Part shown: piece by piece, positions 11,060-22,317 of the stretch
How positions within the stretch are numbered: the first letter of the stretch is position 1
Layout: each line of letters opens with the position of its first letter
Made by a program: the position numbers and the translations under genes
The notes under the pieces: generated by a model
Database searches by the model: none
What the model saw: the letters and a program-made list of their open reading frames with translations, nothing else
Told to the model about the DNA's origin: nothing
Origin: Torymus aiolomorphi
Taxonomy: Eukaryota > Arthropoda > Insecta > Hymenoptera > Torymidae
DNA length: 64,000 bases
Assembly: GCA_036365515.1 (NCBI GenBank)
Contig: CM070877.1
Span: forward strand, 119,046,321-119,110,320
Direction: 5' to 3'

Positions 11060-11438
11060 AAATCCGCGGCGCGCGCGCGGGCTACGGGGGCTCTTGTCCG
11101 CTCGCTCGCGCGCGTGTGTTGTTGTTCCGCGTTTGGCGGTTTAAAGAGCTTGCATTTGTTTTTATTCAGACTTTAAGTTGCGTGGCGCGTGCATAATCGT
11201 TGTGACAGTAAGCCAGGGATAGCCACATATTTCTAGTGCGTGTGACAAAACTGAAGTGTATGAAAGTGACATTTGTGCTAATTAAAGGTGCGCTTTATTA
11301 ACAATGTGTTTTTAGCTACCGCCGAAAACAGTTAACTTTTTGTAGATTATTCTTTAACCGAACAACGCTAATAACTTACGCTAAGTACTTGTGTACTTTC
11401 ATTTATTATAATGTAAAGTGTAGTGTACTTTTTCTATA
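11060..11438 (+). promoter_or_regulatory. Putative P transposase promoter and 5' UTR
   Basis: A CpG-rich patch (11,066-11,135) in otherwise AT-rich DNA lies upstream of the transposase ATG at 11,439. A TTTAAAG box and a TTCAGACTTT initiator-like site (about 11,170) follow it. It lies inside the unique centre of the element, not in the TIR. The assignment is by position and composition only. Confidence 0.35.
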
Positions 11439-11592
11439 ATGAGTGAAAGTGTTAAGACGATGATGCCAAAGCGAGAGACGACCTACAGTCGATGCAAATA
11501 TTGGCATTGCAACAATGGGAAGTACAATGGTTACCATTTGTATCATTTCCCTGCTAAACAAGAAAAGCAGCTACAGTGGATAGAAAATTCAG
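11439..11592 (+). CDS. P transposase exon 1: first half of THAP domain
   Basis: The ATG at 11,439 opens 51 codons plus one base. Residues include C19 and C24 (SRCKYWHC), the first two zinc ligands of a C2CH THAP finger, then YHLYHFPAK and the conserved Trp of QLQWIENS. The exon ends at CAG|GTTAGT. The phase matches an acceptor at 15,159|15,160, which brings in the missing C-x2-H (CQLH) 45 residues after C24, within the THAP spacing. The THAP domain binds the transposon ends. Confidence 0.8.
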
Positions 11593-11604
11593 GTTAGTAT
11601 TGTA

Positions 11605-13960
11605 CACATTTTCTATTAGGATAAAATCGTCGCTTCCCGGTTAAAAGGCGTTATTTATAAATTGGCTTTATAAAAATGCGTTATCTGGAAATCGGCCTGA
11701 AAGAGGCGTTCGCTCGGAATGAACCTGAAGAAGGCGTTTTCCGCGCGTAAATTTTTTTACTCTAATTAAAGTTGGCCGCATTGTCAACATTTTCTTGATT
11801 TAATTTCAAAAATATATTATATGATAATTAGATACAATGTTTGAAATTAACTGCAAATGCGGGGCGAAAGTAAAATTAACATATTTTGTGTTTAACGATT
11901 TATTTATACAATACTATATTGATTTTATAATAAATATATAATGAATATATGTATAACTAATATTATATAATTTTTTTTAAACACGTGTCCCAAACAGATT
12001 TTTTCTACTACTTCTTTATACAATAAGGGAACGGAAAGTACTCGTGTACAATCAAAACCGACATCCTTTTGCTCGGTATTGAGAATAAAAAAATGATTTT
12101 TTTGTATTTCCAGAAAAATACTAAAAAATTACTTTTTTTCTTTAAATGTTAGCCATTTTATCAGGTTAAATAATACAAAAATTAAAAAAAAAAGAGAATC
12201 AAACTTAAAATTAAATTAAATTAAAAGTTACGTGAGTTTTAAGATAAGTTTGAGATACACGAAAAATTTTGAAAAGCGGTAAAAGCGATATCTCCAAACT
12301 CATAACTTTTCAAGAATTTAAAATTTTTTATTTTTCAAAAAAGGAAATGAAAGCTCTCGCTTTCTAGTTTCAAATTCTCTATTTTGCCTTAAAAAAATTT
12401 TGACGACTTTTAAGGTCGTTACAAAGGCTACTTTTTTGTATAGATATATTCATAAATATATATACATATATGTGTGCGTATGTGTGCGTGTGTGTGCGTG
12501 TGTGTATTTAATACACAGAACTATATACCTGAAAGTTGTATAAAAAAACGCGCATTTCGAGCCGTGATTTGGGAAAGAATGAAAAAAAAAATAGTACACA
12601 TTTCGATACAAGTGTGTGAAGCGGATGATTCGCATACGAGTGCAGTTCGTCCGCGCGAGCGAAGAGATAGCGACAAAAACACCCGTGCATCGATCACCCG
12701 CTCTACCCACATGCATTGAACTATTTTTTTAACGAAGTGAACGAAACTCGGAGAACAATTATTATGTATGCATAATGTATATACTTGAAAAGTGTGAAGT
12801 TTGGCTTGCGAGAAGCGAGAGTGACAATCATACGAGTCAAGGGCAAGATAAGGAGGTTGGAAGCACAGTCCTACGAGAAGCGTACGCGAAGTAAATTGAT
12901 CTACGCATGGGCGTACTTCGCGTACACCGTGTGTAAAACAGCTACTTTGCGCGCGCAAACGAAGCACGAAAAAGTGAGTTTCGCACACTCCGTTAAAAAA
13001 AAAAAATCAAATTTTTCCCAGGTTAACGAGGAATTTGTATATTACCCAACTAGGGAAGCATCAAGAGCAAGTCCAGAGAATATGTTAATTACCACACGAG
13101 CCGAAGGCGAGGCTGACAAACATGTGCTCTGGGATGGCCCTCTTCATCCCCGTGTTGCGTATACTGTTTTTCACCATACCCAGGCCAAAAATACCAGATT
13201 CGCGTTTTTGAGTCAGAAGCGAAAGCGGTACTTTCGGCCAGTATGGTGAATAAATAGAAAGTTAGGCGATTCTCACATGCACGGATATTGCCGCTCGAGC
13301 GGCATAATCACCTTCTTTATGTACGCGTAGTGTATACGCTATTTTTTTCTCACAAGTTACGGAATAAACTATGAAAGGAACAAAAAAAAGCAAATTAAAG
13401 GTCTTGTTTTCCAGTTTAATTTGAATTTAATTGATTTTTTTTTCAATTTTTGTATTATTTTTTCTGAGAAAATGGCTAGCATTTGAAAAAGGGTAATTTT
13501 TTATCATTTTTTTCTGGAAATACAAAAAAATCATTTTTTATTCCCAATGTCGAGAAAAGGGGTGTCGTTTTTTATTATACACGAGTACTTTCCGTTTCGT
13601 TATTGTATAAAGAAGTAGTAGAAAAAATCTGTTTGGGAGGTGTGTTTAAAAAAAAAAATTATATAATATTGGTTATACATTTGCCCCGCATTTGCAGTTA
13701 ACTTAAAAAATTGTAACTAATTATCATATAATATATTTCTGAAATTAATTCAAAAAAATGTTGACAATGTGGCCAACTTAAATTAGAGTCAAAAAAATTT
13801 ACGCGCGAGATAACGCCATTCTCAGATGAATTAGAAGTTAACACCTTCTTCAGGCTGATTTCCAGATAACGCCTTTTACAAGCCGATTTTTAAATAACGC
13901 CTTTAAACCGAAAAGCGACGAAATAATAGTTCAGCAATAAAAAAAAAATGTGTACAGTAA
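11605..13960. mobile_element. Inverted-repeat element nested in the P transposase intron
   Basis: Arms of about 500 bp face each other. The left runs from TGTACACATTTT through CGTCGCTT, GGCGTTATTTATAAAT and GGAACGGAAAGTACTCGTGT to about 12,120; the right is the complement from about 13,490 to 13,960. The centre has a TG microsatellite, an ATAGTACACATTTCG module and no recognisable protein. It begins only about 12 bp inside the splice donor. Superfamily unknown; a clear target duplication was not found. Confidence 0.65.
12460..12510. repeat. TG/CA microsatellite
   Basis: A short TATATG and TGTGTGCG run lies inside the nested inverted-repeat element. The ORFs drawn through it on both strands are spurious. 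Confidence 0.6.
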
Positions 13961-15159
13961 ATGATTTTTTTAAACACGTGCTATTAATTTATTTTAATTT
14001 ATAAAACGAAATGATAATAGAGAGAACAAATGAGACCATTGCTTTAACGTGATGATAACTTCTTACTTGTATCAATTTAATAATAAAAGTTGAAATTTAT
14101 TATGTATATATTTACCGGTGATTTCATATGTGTAATGGATATAATAACAGAGTAATAAATTAATTACAAAAAAAGTCATGACTTTTTTGCGCGATAAAAA
14201 AAGCAACAATTTTGTATTAGAAATAAATAAAATAGGATTCTGTATTTCATCAAGTTCGTTTATTTCGTGATTTTTTCTTCATTTTTAATCGTGTGGTTCA
14301 TTTATTGGAATACCCATTTTTACAGCAATATAAAGAATATTATTGCTACTTTAACTTTAAAAGATAATTTGTTTTCTGATCTGTTTTTTAATTACTATTT
14401 TAAATGTAAGTACCCTTCCTCTTCCCACTATAGCTTGACATTTTGAAATTAATAATCTGCTTTAATCTTAATATCGCGAAAGCACGCTTAACTTTTTTAT
14501 TATTTTAATTTTCGAAAATCTATTACCTAACAAACAATAGTTCAGCTTTCCGTCTTGAAAATATTTTATTTATATGTAAGTTGTGAATTAATTTCAAGAA
14601 AATATATGCTAATAAATGTTCATAAAATATAGTTTTATCCGAAGGTAAGCAACTAAAAAAATAATAATTTTTAAAAATTACAAATTAATATATTATGCAT
14701 GAACGTAATTTTTTTTATCGCTATTATTTGTTTTTGATGTTGTTATTGAAAAAGTAATATTTTTCTTAAGAACTTCTTCTTAAGAATAAAGGGCATAGCT
14801 AACGAAAATTGTTGTTTTTCAATTGTCGAGAATTTCATTCTGCATCTAGTACATAATTAATATAAGCTCAATGTTAAATGTAAAGTCTGTTAAAAGTGAA
14901 TAATTTATTTTGAAAACGTTCAAAATTGATAGAAATAAGATTATTTTTCCAATATCTTAAATGAAATATTTTAAACATGTTTTGTAGGAAACTTTTTTCT
15001 TTTTGGTACAAAGTACCTTTAAAATAACCAGAAATGCTACTGATAGAAGAAAAAATAATTTACTTTAAGATAAATAACAGATCATTGATAATTATAGTAT
15101 AATTACAAAAAAAAATATATATATATAAGAAATCCTATATCACTTTTAAATTTTCACAG

Positions 15160-17302
15160 GAAACATTTTACTTTCCAATTGGTCCACAACTTCCATTAGA
15201 TCTGCAGGACTCTGTCAACTACATTTCAAGGACGATGACTTCAAATTCAACAAAGAAGAATTTAACTTTTGAAGCCGAATAGCGTTCCTCTTCATTGGCA
15301 AAGAGCTGAAAATGGCGGTGAAGAACTGCCTGCACAAGCGCAAGCTCAGCTTGAGATGCATGCAGAAGAAGCCGAACAACAACAACCAGAACAAGAAAGG
15401 CAACAAGAACAACATCAGAGGCAACAACAAGGACAGCAAGAAGAACAACAAGATCAACAACATCAAGGACAACAACAAGGACAACAAGAACAACATCCTC
15501 AAGAAGAACATCAGCAGCAACAGGTAGTACAAGACGTTTATGTAAATGAAACGGCAGAAGAGCCCCAATCGGAAAAAGAGAATGATTTTATAGGTACGGT
15601 GAAAAGGTCATTGACATCTGTATCTTACCCCTCTGGTAAGGAAATTTTTTCTTATTCTGAAAAGGATGGTGACCTGTCGTTTCTTCATTATGAGCCCCCT
15701 GCTAAGACTATTAAAGTAAACGTTAGTTCAACAACTGAAGACTCTACTCCAATTGCTTCACCTTTGAGAAAACGCGTTGATACAATAGTTCAGTATAAAG
15801 TTTATATTTGTAAATTAAAAAGTAAATTATTAGCTGCAGAAACAAAGATTCAACAATTGCAGAGAGCCCTTAAAACTGAGAAAACTAAGAACAGTCGTTA
15901 CGCTAAACGTTTAGAAAAAAATGTGAACAAAAAATTTGCCGATATTGACGATCTTTTGAAAGAAAAAGATATCCCTGATATGGCTAAGACAATGTTAAAA
16001 TTACAATTGCACAAGCCCAACACGCCATATACAACCGATGAGAAAGACTTGGCAAAACAAATTTATTTTCATTCAGCAGCTTGTTATTCTCGATTAAGGG
16101 CTGGGGGATTAGTTTTGAATCAACGGTTAGATCCTGGGTAGCGGAATGTGATATTGTCCCAGGTATCAATGACGCAATTTTTAAGAAGATAGGACAATAT
16201 TTGATGCTCCTTCCGGAGCAAGAGCGATTGTGTGCGTTGAAATTTGATGAAATGTCCATCAGAGCGGCAGAAGAATATTCGAAAAAATATGATGTAATCG
16301 AAGGTCTTGTCGATATGGGGAAAGATCGTAGAGATTCTAAAGTCGCGAAACACGTGTTACTATTTTGCATTGATAGTATTAATGCCAACAATTCATGGCG
16401 TCAAATAGTAGCTTTCGGATTTAACAAAAATGGCACTAGTGCAGAAGAGCTATTTGAGATCGTTCCCCAAATTGTAACAGAACTTCGAAAAGTAGGAGCA
16501 AATATTCGTGCGATTGTTTGTGATCAAGGTAGCAACAACCAAAAATTATTTAAATTATTGAAAGTATCTCCAAAGTATCCTTATTTTATTTTAGATTCTG
16601 TAAAGATTTTTGCAATTTTTGATTGGCCACACCTTATCAAAAGATTGATAGCACAGCTAAGAGCCCACGATTGCATTTATGTTGATGATGAAAAAATTAT
16701 TTCTTTCACCGATTTAAAGCAAACCTGGAAGCTTGACAAATTTCATAGTACATCAAATTTATTAGGCTTTTTATCAGAAAATCACTTTAACCCTGATAGT
16801 TTTGATGCTATGAAAGTAAAGCTTGCTTTTCAACTGTTAAGTCGTCGAATGGCATGTGCAATTAAATTAGCCGGCGAAGATGTTCAATCAGGGTTATCTT
16901 CGGATACATGGAAAAAGTCAGCCGATTTTGTTGAGACAATGGATGCTGTTATCGATGCATGTAATGTATATAGTTTGAAAAATCGACATGCATTGAAGCG
17001 ACCATTGTCTGACAGAAATCCAGAAATTCAACAGCGACTTGAAAGTTTTCATCGAGTGGTCAGAGAAATGGTATGTAAATAATAAAAAAGGCAACAAGGC
17101 GCCTTGTTTTTATGGGTTACCTCTCACTGCTCGTGCTTTACTAAGTCTGTATTTGGAAATAAAATCTTCATTCCCCGACTTTGAATTAACAACAGGTCTG
17201 TGCATTCAAGATTCTGTGGAGCATGCTCATTCTAAGTTGCGCGGAAGAGGTGGATTTAATCCGAATCCTACCTGTAGAATGTATCGAAGAATTATAACTT
17301 GA
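15160..17302 (+). pseudogene. P-element transposase, exon 2 (THAP end, coiled coil, DDE nuclease)
   Basis: Exon 2 completes the THAP finger (LCQLHF, then LKPNSVPLHW, the AVPT-like box). A Gln/Glu-rich stretch (about 15,360-15,520) and a coiled coil (about 15,790-15,950) follow. The P transposase core then shows SWVAECDIVPG, ALKFDEMSI (catalytic Asp), VCDQGSNNQ, IFDWPHLIK, GLPLTARALLSLY and QDSVEHAHSKLRGRGG near the end. Three frame changes are needed, each in or near a homopolymer: about 15,265, 16,100 (G run) and 17,075. They could be decay or consensus errors. The rejoined product would be about 780 residues, normal for the family. Confidence 0.82.
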
Positions 17303-17944
17303 CTGCTTTAAAAAGTACTTTACGTAAATTTTTTAACTATTAAATCATGAGCGTACTTTTTCCCAATGATAGTTATAAGTTCCCGTTTTTGAATAATAAT
17401 AATGACATTATAATATACGTTCTGGTGTAAATATGTTGATAATGTTCTAAATTATTAATATAAGGCGACTCGATTTGTTGTATCGTTTTGTAATTATAAT
17501 GTATAAAGTGTGTAAATAACATAATTATTATCCTTTTTAGGATATTTTTCAGGTATATTACACAAGACAAATTATTAGAAAATTACATTTTCAAGGTAAA
17601 ATTTTTATAATGTTATAAAAATATTTAAAACTTTATAAAAATACAAAAAATAATTTAGGATTCCTATGGCTAATAAGGTATTATCGTTTTCAGATCGTTT
17701 TATTTTCAGGTGGGGGATGATTTTGGTTGCCTTCTCGTTGGTGCCCCCCGAAAACAAATGAGCTTATTGTAATTAATCGATGCAGTGCAATAAGTTCTTT
17801 TGGCCAAACAACCAATAAATTAGTTTAAAAAACACCATGCTTAATATAAAATATTAATCAAATTTTTCATTTATTTTACGTAAAAAATCTTTTTATATTC
17901 AAAATTCTGTTTTGTTAATAGATATGAAAAGATATTATTAGATA
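17303..17944 (+). other. P transposase 3' flank
   Basis: AT-rich non-coding sequence between the transposase stop and the right TIR. An AATAAA at about 17,814 could serve as polyadenylation signal. Nothing else was recognised. Confidence 0.3.
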
Positions 17945-19370
17945 AAAAGCCTTCAATGAAACTGGACTAATTACCTCTCTTTCTCTTGTGTGCATCCGTC
18001 CGTCTCCTATTAGAATATCGCCTTAAAAATGATAAACGTAACTCCAAAAAGTAATTTTTCGCATTAGTCGTATTTAAGAGATTATTGGGACGTTCTAAAT
18101 TGTTTGCAACAATTTTAAGAAGTACGAAATATAAATATAAGAGATTTTTCAAAAGATTGTTAGAGTGCTTGCCTTCTCTTATATATGATTAACGCTATTT
18201 AATAAAAACTTAGTCCATGAAATGTTTAATATTTACGTACTTCTAAAAGTTGTCACAAAAGTCATAAGTCTTAGCTATGTGATACATTTAAATAGAATAA
18301 AAAATTAAAGAATGGGAAAGCGAGTAAAATGATTAGGTCGCTGTAAAAGTATGTATATAATTATATATTTCATAGAAGATTTGTTATTAATTCAAATATG
18401 ATTTTTGAAATTATTCAAATTTCAACTCCACTACAGTAATAAATGTCTATAACATAATAATTTTTTTTTTCGTATTATACAGACTATAATTAATATTTCA
18501 TAGAAATATGTTGTTTCGATTATTTGATAGAAGAGTTATTATTGACTAAAACATGGTTTTTTAAATTATTAAAATTTTAACTCCACTACAAGGTTGCGAA
18601 AATATGAATTATACCATCATCAATAAAGAATTCGAATTTTAATCGTTAATTAAACCCGCACTTAATTAAGAATTAATATTTCAATCGTTAATTACATGGG
18701 TAAAATAGCATTCTTGAACATGTTCTAAACGAAAAACGCGCCACTAAAGGCGAAGAAATTTAGGAAATCTAAATCTAAATTGCTTTTGTAATGGTTTCGC
18801 GTTCCCGTCGTGTATAGACTATACCAGAGTTTTCTTAAATTCCCCCGATTTCTGCCGCGGCTTCGCCGTTTGTATTATATTACAGAATAGTAGTATTTAA
18901 AAACGCTAGGAAATGTTCCTTGAAGCCTCCTGCAAGAAAATCGGGTCTGGAAACGTAAATTTAGGTCTTACACGCGGCACAATCGCGTATTCACTCTAAA
19001 AGCAGGAACGTGCTGCGTAGAGTATACTCGAGTTTTTGCTAAACTCATCCGCTTTCCGCGGCGCGATTTTCGTTTATAATATGTTAAAGAATGTTAATTA
19101 ACAATTGAAATTTTAATTCCGAATTAAACTAACTAAACGTGTTCAACTAACAATTGCAATTTTAATTCTTAATTAAATGGTTTAATTAACGATTGAATGC
19201 TGATTTTTAATTAAACGTGGGTTTAATTAATGATTAAAATTCTAATTCTTATTAAACTGAATAATTATAATTGAAAGTTTAATTAATTATTTGCAAGCCT
19301 GCTCCACTAGAGTAATAAATGTGTATAATAAAATTGCAAAGTATAAAATCTTTCAGGCTCATCACCTTAA

Positions 19371-20350
19371 CCCATTAACGCACAAATGCACATTTTTGTG
19401 CACACATTTTCAAGTACAGAATTCTATTGGAAAAACAAAGTGATTTTTATTCAAAATCCTATATAGGGGGTTTTCGAGGGTGCTCTTTCAGAATCTGCAA
19501 CTTATTTTTTAAAAAAAAGTCAGTAAGTGTATTATTTTTGAGTTTTTAAAAAAAAAAAGTAAAAAAATTTAATAAAATTTTTTTTTCAAATCAATTTTTG
19601 TTACTGTTTCTGTTTTTGGATAATCATATTACCGCCAGAAATCGCGATCCGAATGTCTGGCGTTTCCAAAACACTGGTTGTGAATCTTTTTTCCCCTTTT
19701 AGCTTTTCCAAAATGGCGGATTTTGTGAAACAGCGTAATGTTAAACTTCATGATTTTTTTTCTCAAAAGAATCACTCAAAAAATACGTATGAATTTTTTC
19801 AGAAGTTTTTGAGACATTTTTTGATTTTTCAAAAATGTTAAAAATTAAAAAATTCAAAATTGGTTCAAAAACTTCTGAAAAAATTCATACGTATTTTTTG
19901 AGTGATTCTAAGCATTTTTTGTTCTATAACATTTTTTCGTTAAGTTCATACATTTCGAGAAAAAAAATCATGAAGTTTAACATTACGCTGTTTCACAAAA
20001 TCCGCCATTTTGGAAAAGCTAAAAGGGGAAAAAAGATTCACAACCAGTGTTTTGGAAACGCCAGACATTCGGACGGCGATTTCTGGCGGTAATATGATTA
20101 TCTAAAAACAGAAACAGTAACAAAAATTGATTTGAAAAAAAAATTTTATTAAATTTTTTTACTTTTTTTTTTTAAAAACTCAAAAATAATACACTTACTG
20201 ACTTTTTTTTACAAAATAAGTTGCAGATTCTGAAAGAGCACCCTCGAAAACCCCCTATATAGGATTTTGTATAAAAATGACTTTGTTTTTCCAATAGAAT
20301 TCTGTACTTGAAAATGTGTTCACAAAAATGTGCATTTGCGCGTTAATGGG
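19371..20350. mobile_element. Palindromic TTAA element in the right P TIR
   Basis: Ends CCCATTAACGCACAAATGCA and its complement enclose 980 bp that fold back over the whole length (GAATTCTATTGGAAAAACAA on both arms). TTAA flanks it at 19,367-19,370 and 20,351-20,354. The left P TIR holds the matching empty site (GGGTTAAGGTGATG at about 9,254-9,267), proving insertion after the two arms existed. CCC ends with TTAA point to the piggyBac group; no transposase is present. Confidence 0.85.
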
Positions 20351-20702
20351 TTAACCCGTTTGGATTTTGACTTTGGATTTTCATGTTAGTTTCTTTGAGG
20401 GTTCAATAAATAATTAAAGCACAATCGTATTTTTTGTACAGCACCGAATCGTATATTCGGCTGGCAAACCGTGCTTTTGGAAATACAGATAAGCGGTATT
20501 CTAATTATTCTTTGATTAAAGATTTTTTCAAATTGGTCATTCTGTTCTTACAGTTGTGATATTTATTGATTACGATTTAATCAATAATATTAATAGAAAC
20601 TTACTTATATAACAAATAACATATATTTTTGGGATTAGAGAACGTGAATGCGGGAATATGTATTTAGAAAATTGAACTTGCGTGCACAAAGTAGTCGTTG
20701 TG

Positions 20703-20890
20703 CAATAAAAACATATTTTTTTTTTCACTATAACATAAGTATGTAAAATTTCTTTCATTCTATTATTATTGTACAAACATTTTTTTTACCTCAATTTTTG
20801 TTTCTGGTTTGTCCCAGATAACATTGCAAGTAAAATTTTCGTTTTCAAAATTATTTTATTAAATGCGCTAATGTTATAAGTACTATAATA
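20703..20890. repeat. Inverted local duplication within the right P TIR
   Basis: The segment from TTTTTCACTATAACATAAG to GTTATAAGTACTATAATA repeats, in inverse orientation, the sequence at about 21,000-21,180 of the same arm. The left arm has only one copy (8,640-8,815), so this is an extra fold-back copy gained on the right. Confidence 0.6.
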
Positions 20891-21180
20891 ATTTAATAAT
20901 AATTTATTACATTATTAATAACCATGTATTAAATTAATTAATCAATTCATTTTCAGTGAATTAATTTACTCAAAATATTCTTAACTGGGTAAACAAATAT
21001 TATCCAAAATATTATAGTACTTATAACATTAGCGCATTTAATAAAATAATTTTGAAAACGAAAATTTTACTTGTAATGTTATCTGGGACAAACCGAAAAC
21101 AGAAATTGAGGTAAAAAAAATGTTTGTACAATAATAATAGAATGAAAGAAATTTTACATACTTACGTTATAGTGAAAAAA

Positions 21181-21290
21181 AAATGCGAACGGGAATCGAA
21201 CTTGGATCCAAAAGAATGGAGCAACAGTAACTGCGCGGCTTAGCCGCCAGGGCTACCGGTACGATATTAATCCGTAGCACTAAAATCGTT
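21181..21290 (-). repeat. tRNA-derived segment in the right P TIR
   Basis: This is the inverse of 8,525-8,640: read on the minus strand it contains GGTAGCCCTGGCGGCTAAGC and AGTTCGATTCCCGTTCGC followed by a T-run. Small differences from the left copy (CCCTGG against CCGTGG) improve the A-box arm slightly. It travels as part of the TIR. Confidence 0.45.
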
Positions 21291-21879
21291 TATGTTCATC
21301 TCCCCCCCTTCAGGCTTGGGTTGCGATTTAGAATTTTGGTTTGGTAGTTTTGAGTTAAAAATTTCGTTAATTAGCGCGTGTAATAAAAATGTTCGGCCGA
21401 GCGTCGATTGTCAGGCCGCTCGGCCGTTGTCGGATTGTTGCGGGAGAAGTAAACAGAGACGGCAGGCGCGCGGCGCGCCGGGCCGCTCCAGCATACACAC
21501 GTTCAGTGCACGTGCACCGAGCCGCCGAACCGTCTTCTCCCGCTTCCCCCGCTCCGCGCCGTACACACGTTTGAACAGCCAATCAGGTGGCGTGTGTACA
21601 GTTCGACGTCGCTGCCGCGAGAGGCCAGCAGCGCGCCGCGCGCCGAAGTCCGCCTCACTTTTTTCCGGGGCGCTGGCAATCTCCCTATTCATCTCTGCTG
21701 CTACGCGTGGATTACTTATAGAACTAATGTCGCTCATTGGCGAATGTTTAAGTATTAGCCAATCAACGGCGTAGTTTCACAGGTAATCCATACTCACTAC
21801 GGCAAAAGCACAGCCAGTACGGCAACAGCAAGGCACGGCACGGCAAAGCACAACTCAACACAGCACGGCACGGCTCTAA

Positions 21880-22106
21880 GGGACTGTCCACATAGCTTCT
21901 CATGTGCCTTGTCTCTTGTCTCATGTCTCAAGCGCGAAAAAAATCGTTGTCCGCAATCTTAATCATTTCTAATCTATGGTCATTTTTTCTGTATAATTTT
22001 CTATTGCCATAAACTATAAATATACAAGAATTCGGACAACGATTTTTTTCGCGCGTGAGACATGAGACAAAAGACAAGGCACACCAGACGTTATGTGGAC
22101 AGTCCC
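21880..22106. mobile_element. Hairpin MITE, GGGACTGTCCACATA type
   Basis: Termini GGGACTGTCCACATAGC and TTATGTGGACAGTCCC bound 227 bp forming a hairpin whose arms include GCCTTGTCTCTTGTCTCATG and CGGACAACGATTTTTTTCGC. TAA at 21,877-21,879 and 22,107-22,109 is the duplication; the left TAA is shared with the preceding MITE. Confidence 0.85.
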
Positions 22107-22124
22107 TAAATACTATGACACTTA

Positions 22125-22317
22125 CAGTGAATTCACATTGCATGCCGTATGCCGTATGCCGTCAGAAAAAAAGTTGTCTGAAATCTATAGGATTTATAAC
22201 TCTATGGTTATAAATCCTATAGGAATTGTAACCATAGAGTTATAAATATTATAGATTTCGAACAACAACTATTTTTCTGACGGCATACGGCATACGGCAT
22301 GCAATGTGGATTCACTG
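22125..22317. mobile_element. Hairpin MITE, GAATCCACATTGCATGCCG type (copy B)
   Basis: CAGTGAATTCACATTGCATG and its complement bound 193 bp; the arms contain three tandem GCCGTAT words. TTA is duplicated at 22,122-22,124 and 22,318-22,320. It interrupts the left end of the next hairpin MITE, whose CACTTAAAAAA motif supplied the TTA target. Copy C is at 31,601. Confidence 0.85.

Larger units (their letters stand above)
11593..15159 (+). other. P transposase intron 1 (3.57 kb)
   Basis: GTTAGT at the donor and TTTTCACAG at the acceptor give a phase-1 intron that joins the two halves of the THAP finger. Most of it is the inverted-repeat element at about 11,605-13,960; the remaining 1.2 kb is AT-rich with nothing recognisable. 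Confidence 0.7.
8109..21696 (+). mobile_element. Giant P-superfamily transposon with kilobase-long TIRs
   Basis: The left end begins CAGAGATGAATAGGGAGATT and the right end is its complement. The 8-bp target duplication GCTGCTAC stands at 8,101-8,108 and 21,697-21,704; 8 bp is the P-element standard. Inverted arms extend from 8,109 to about 10,595 and from about 17,945 to 21,696. Between them lies a THAP-domain P transposase in two exons. The right arm has extra nested insertions that the left arm lacks. Classical P elements have TIRs of about 31 bp and total about 3 kb, so 13.6 kb with 2.5-3.7-kb TIRs is extreme. Confidence 0.88.
17945..21696 (-). repeat. P element right terminal inverted repeat
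   Basis: This is the inverse of the left arm, about 1.2 kb longer because of a 980-bp TTAA element (19,371-20,350) and an inverted duplication of about 190 bp (20,703-20,890). Apart from those the two arms stay alignable base by base by eye, which suggests recent origin or gene conversion between arms. Confidence 0.85.
8031..21876. mobile_element. Hairpin MITE split by the P element (8,031-8,108 and 21,705-21,876)
   Basis: The left part starts GAGCTGTGTCGTGCTGTG and the right part ends CACAGCACGGCACGGCTC, with TAA at 8,028-8,030 and 21,877-21,879. The arms are runs of TGTCG/GCACGGCA words, and the loop holds the inner pair GTGGATTAC and GTAATCCAT. Without the P element and one GCTGCTAC the MITE is about 250 bp, like its neighbours. 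Confidence 0.75.

Noticed and set aside
12450..13249. Overlapping ORFs of 80-155 codons inside the nested intron element
   Set aside because: Both strands are open at once, they cross a TG microsatellite, and no domain is visible.
15312..15568. Lys/Asn-rich and Leu-rich ORFs at 15,312-15,527 (+) and 15,215-15,568 (-)
   Set aside because: They are other-frame readings of the Gln-rich linker of the P transposase.
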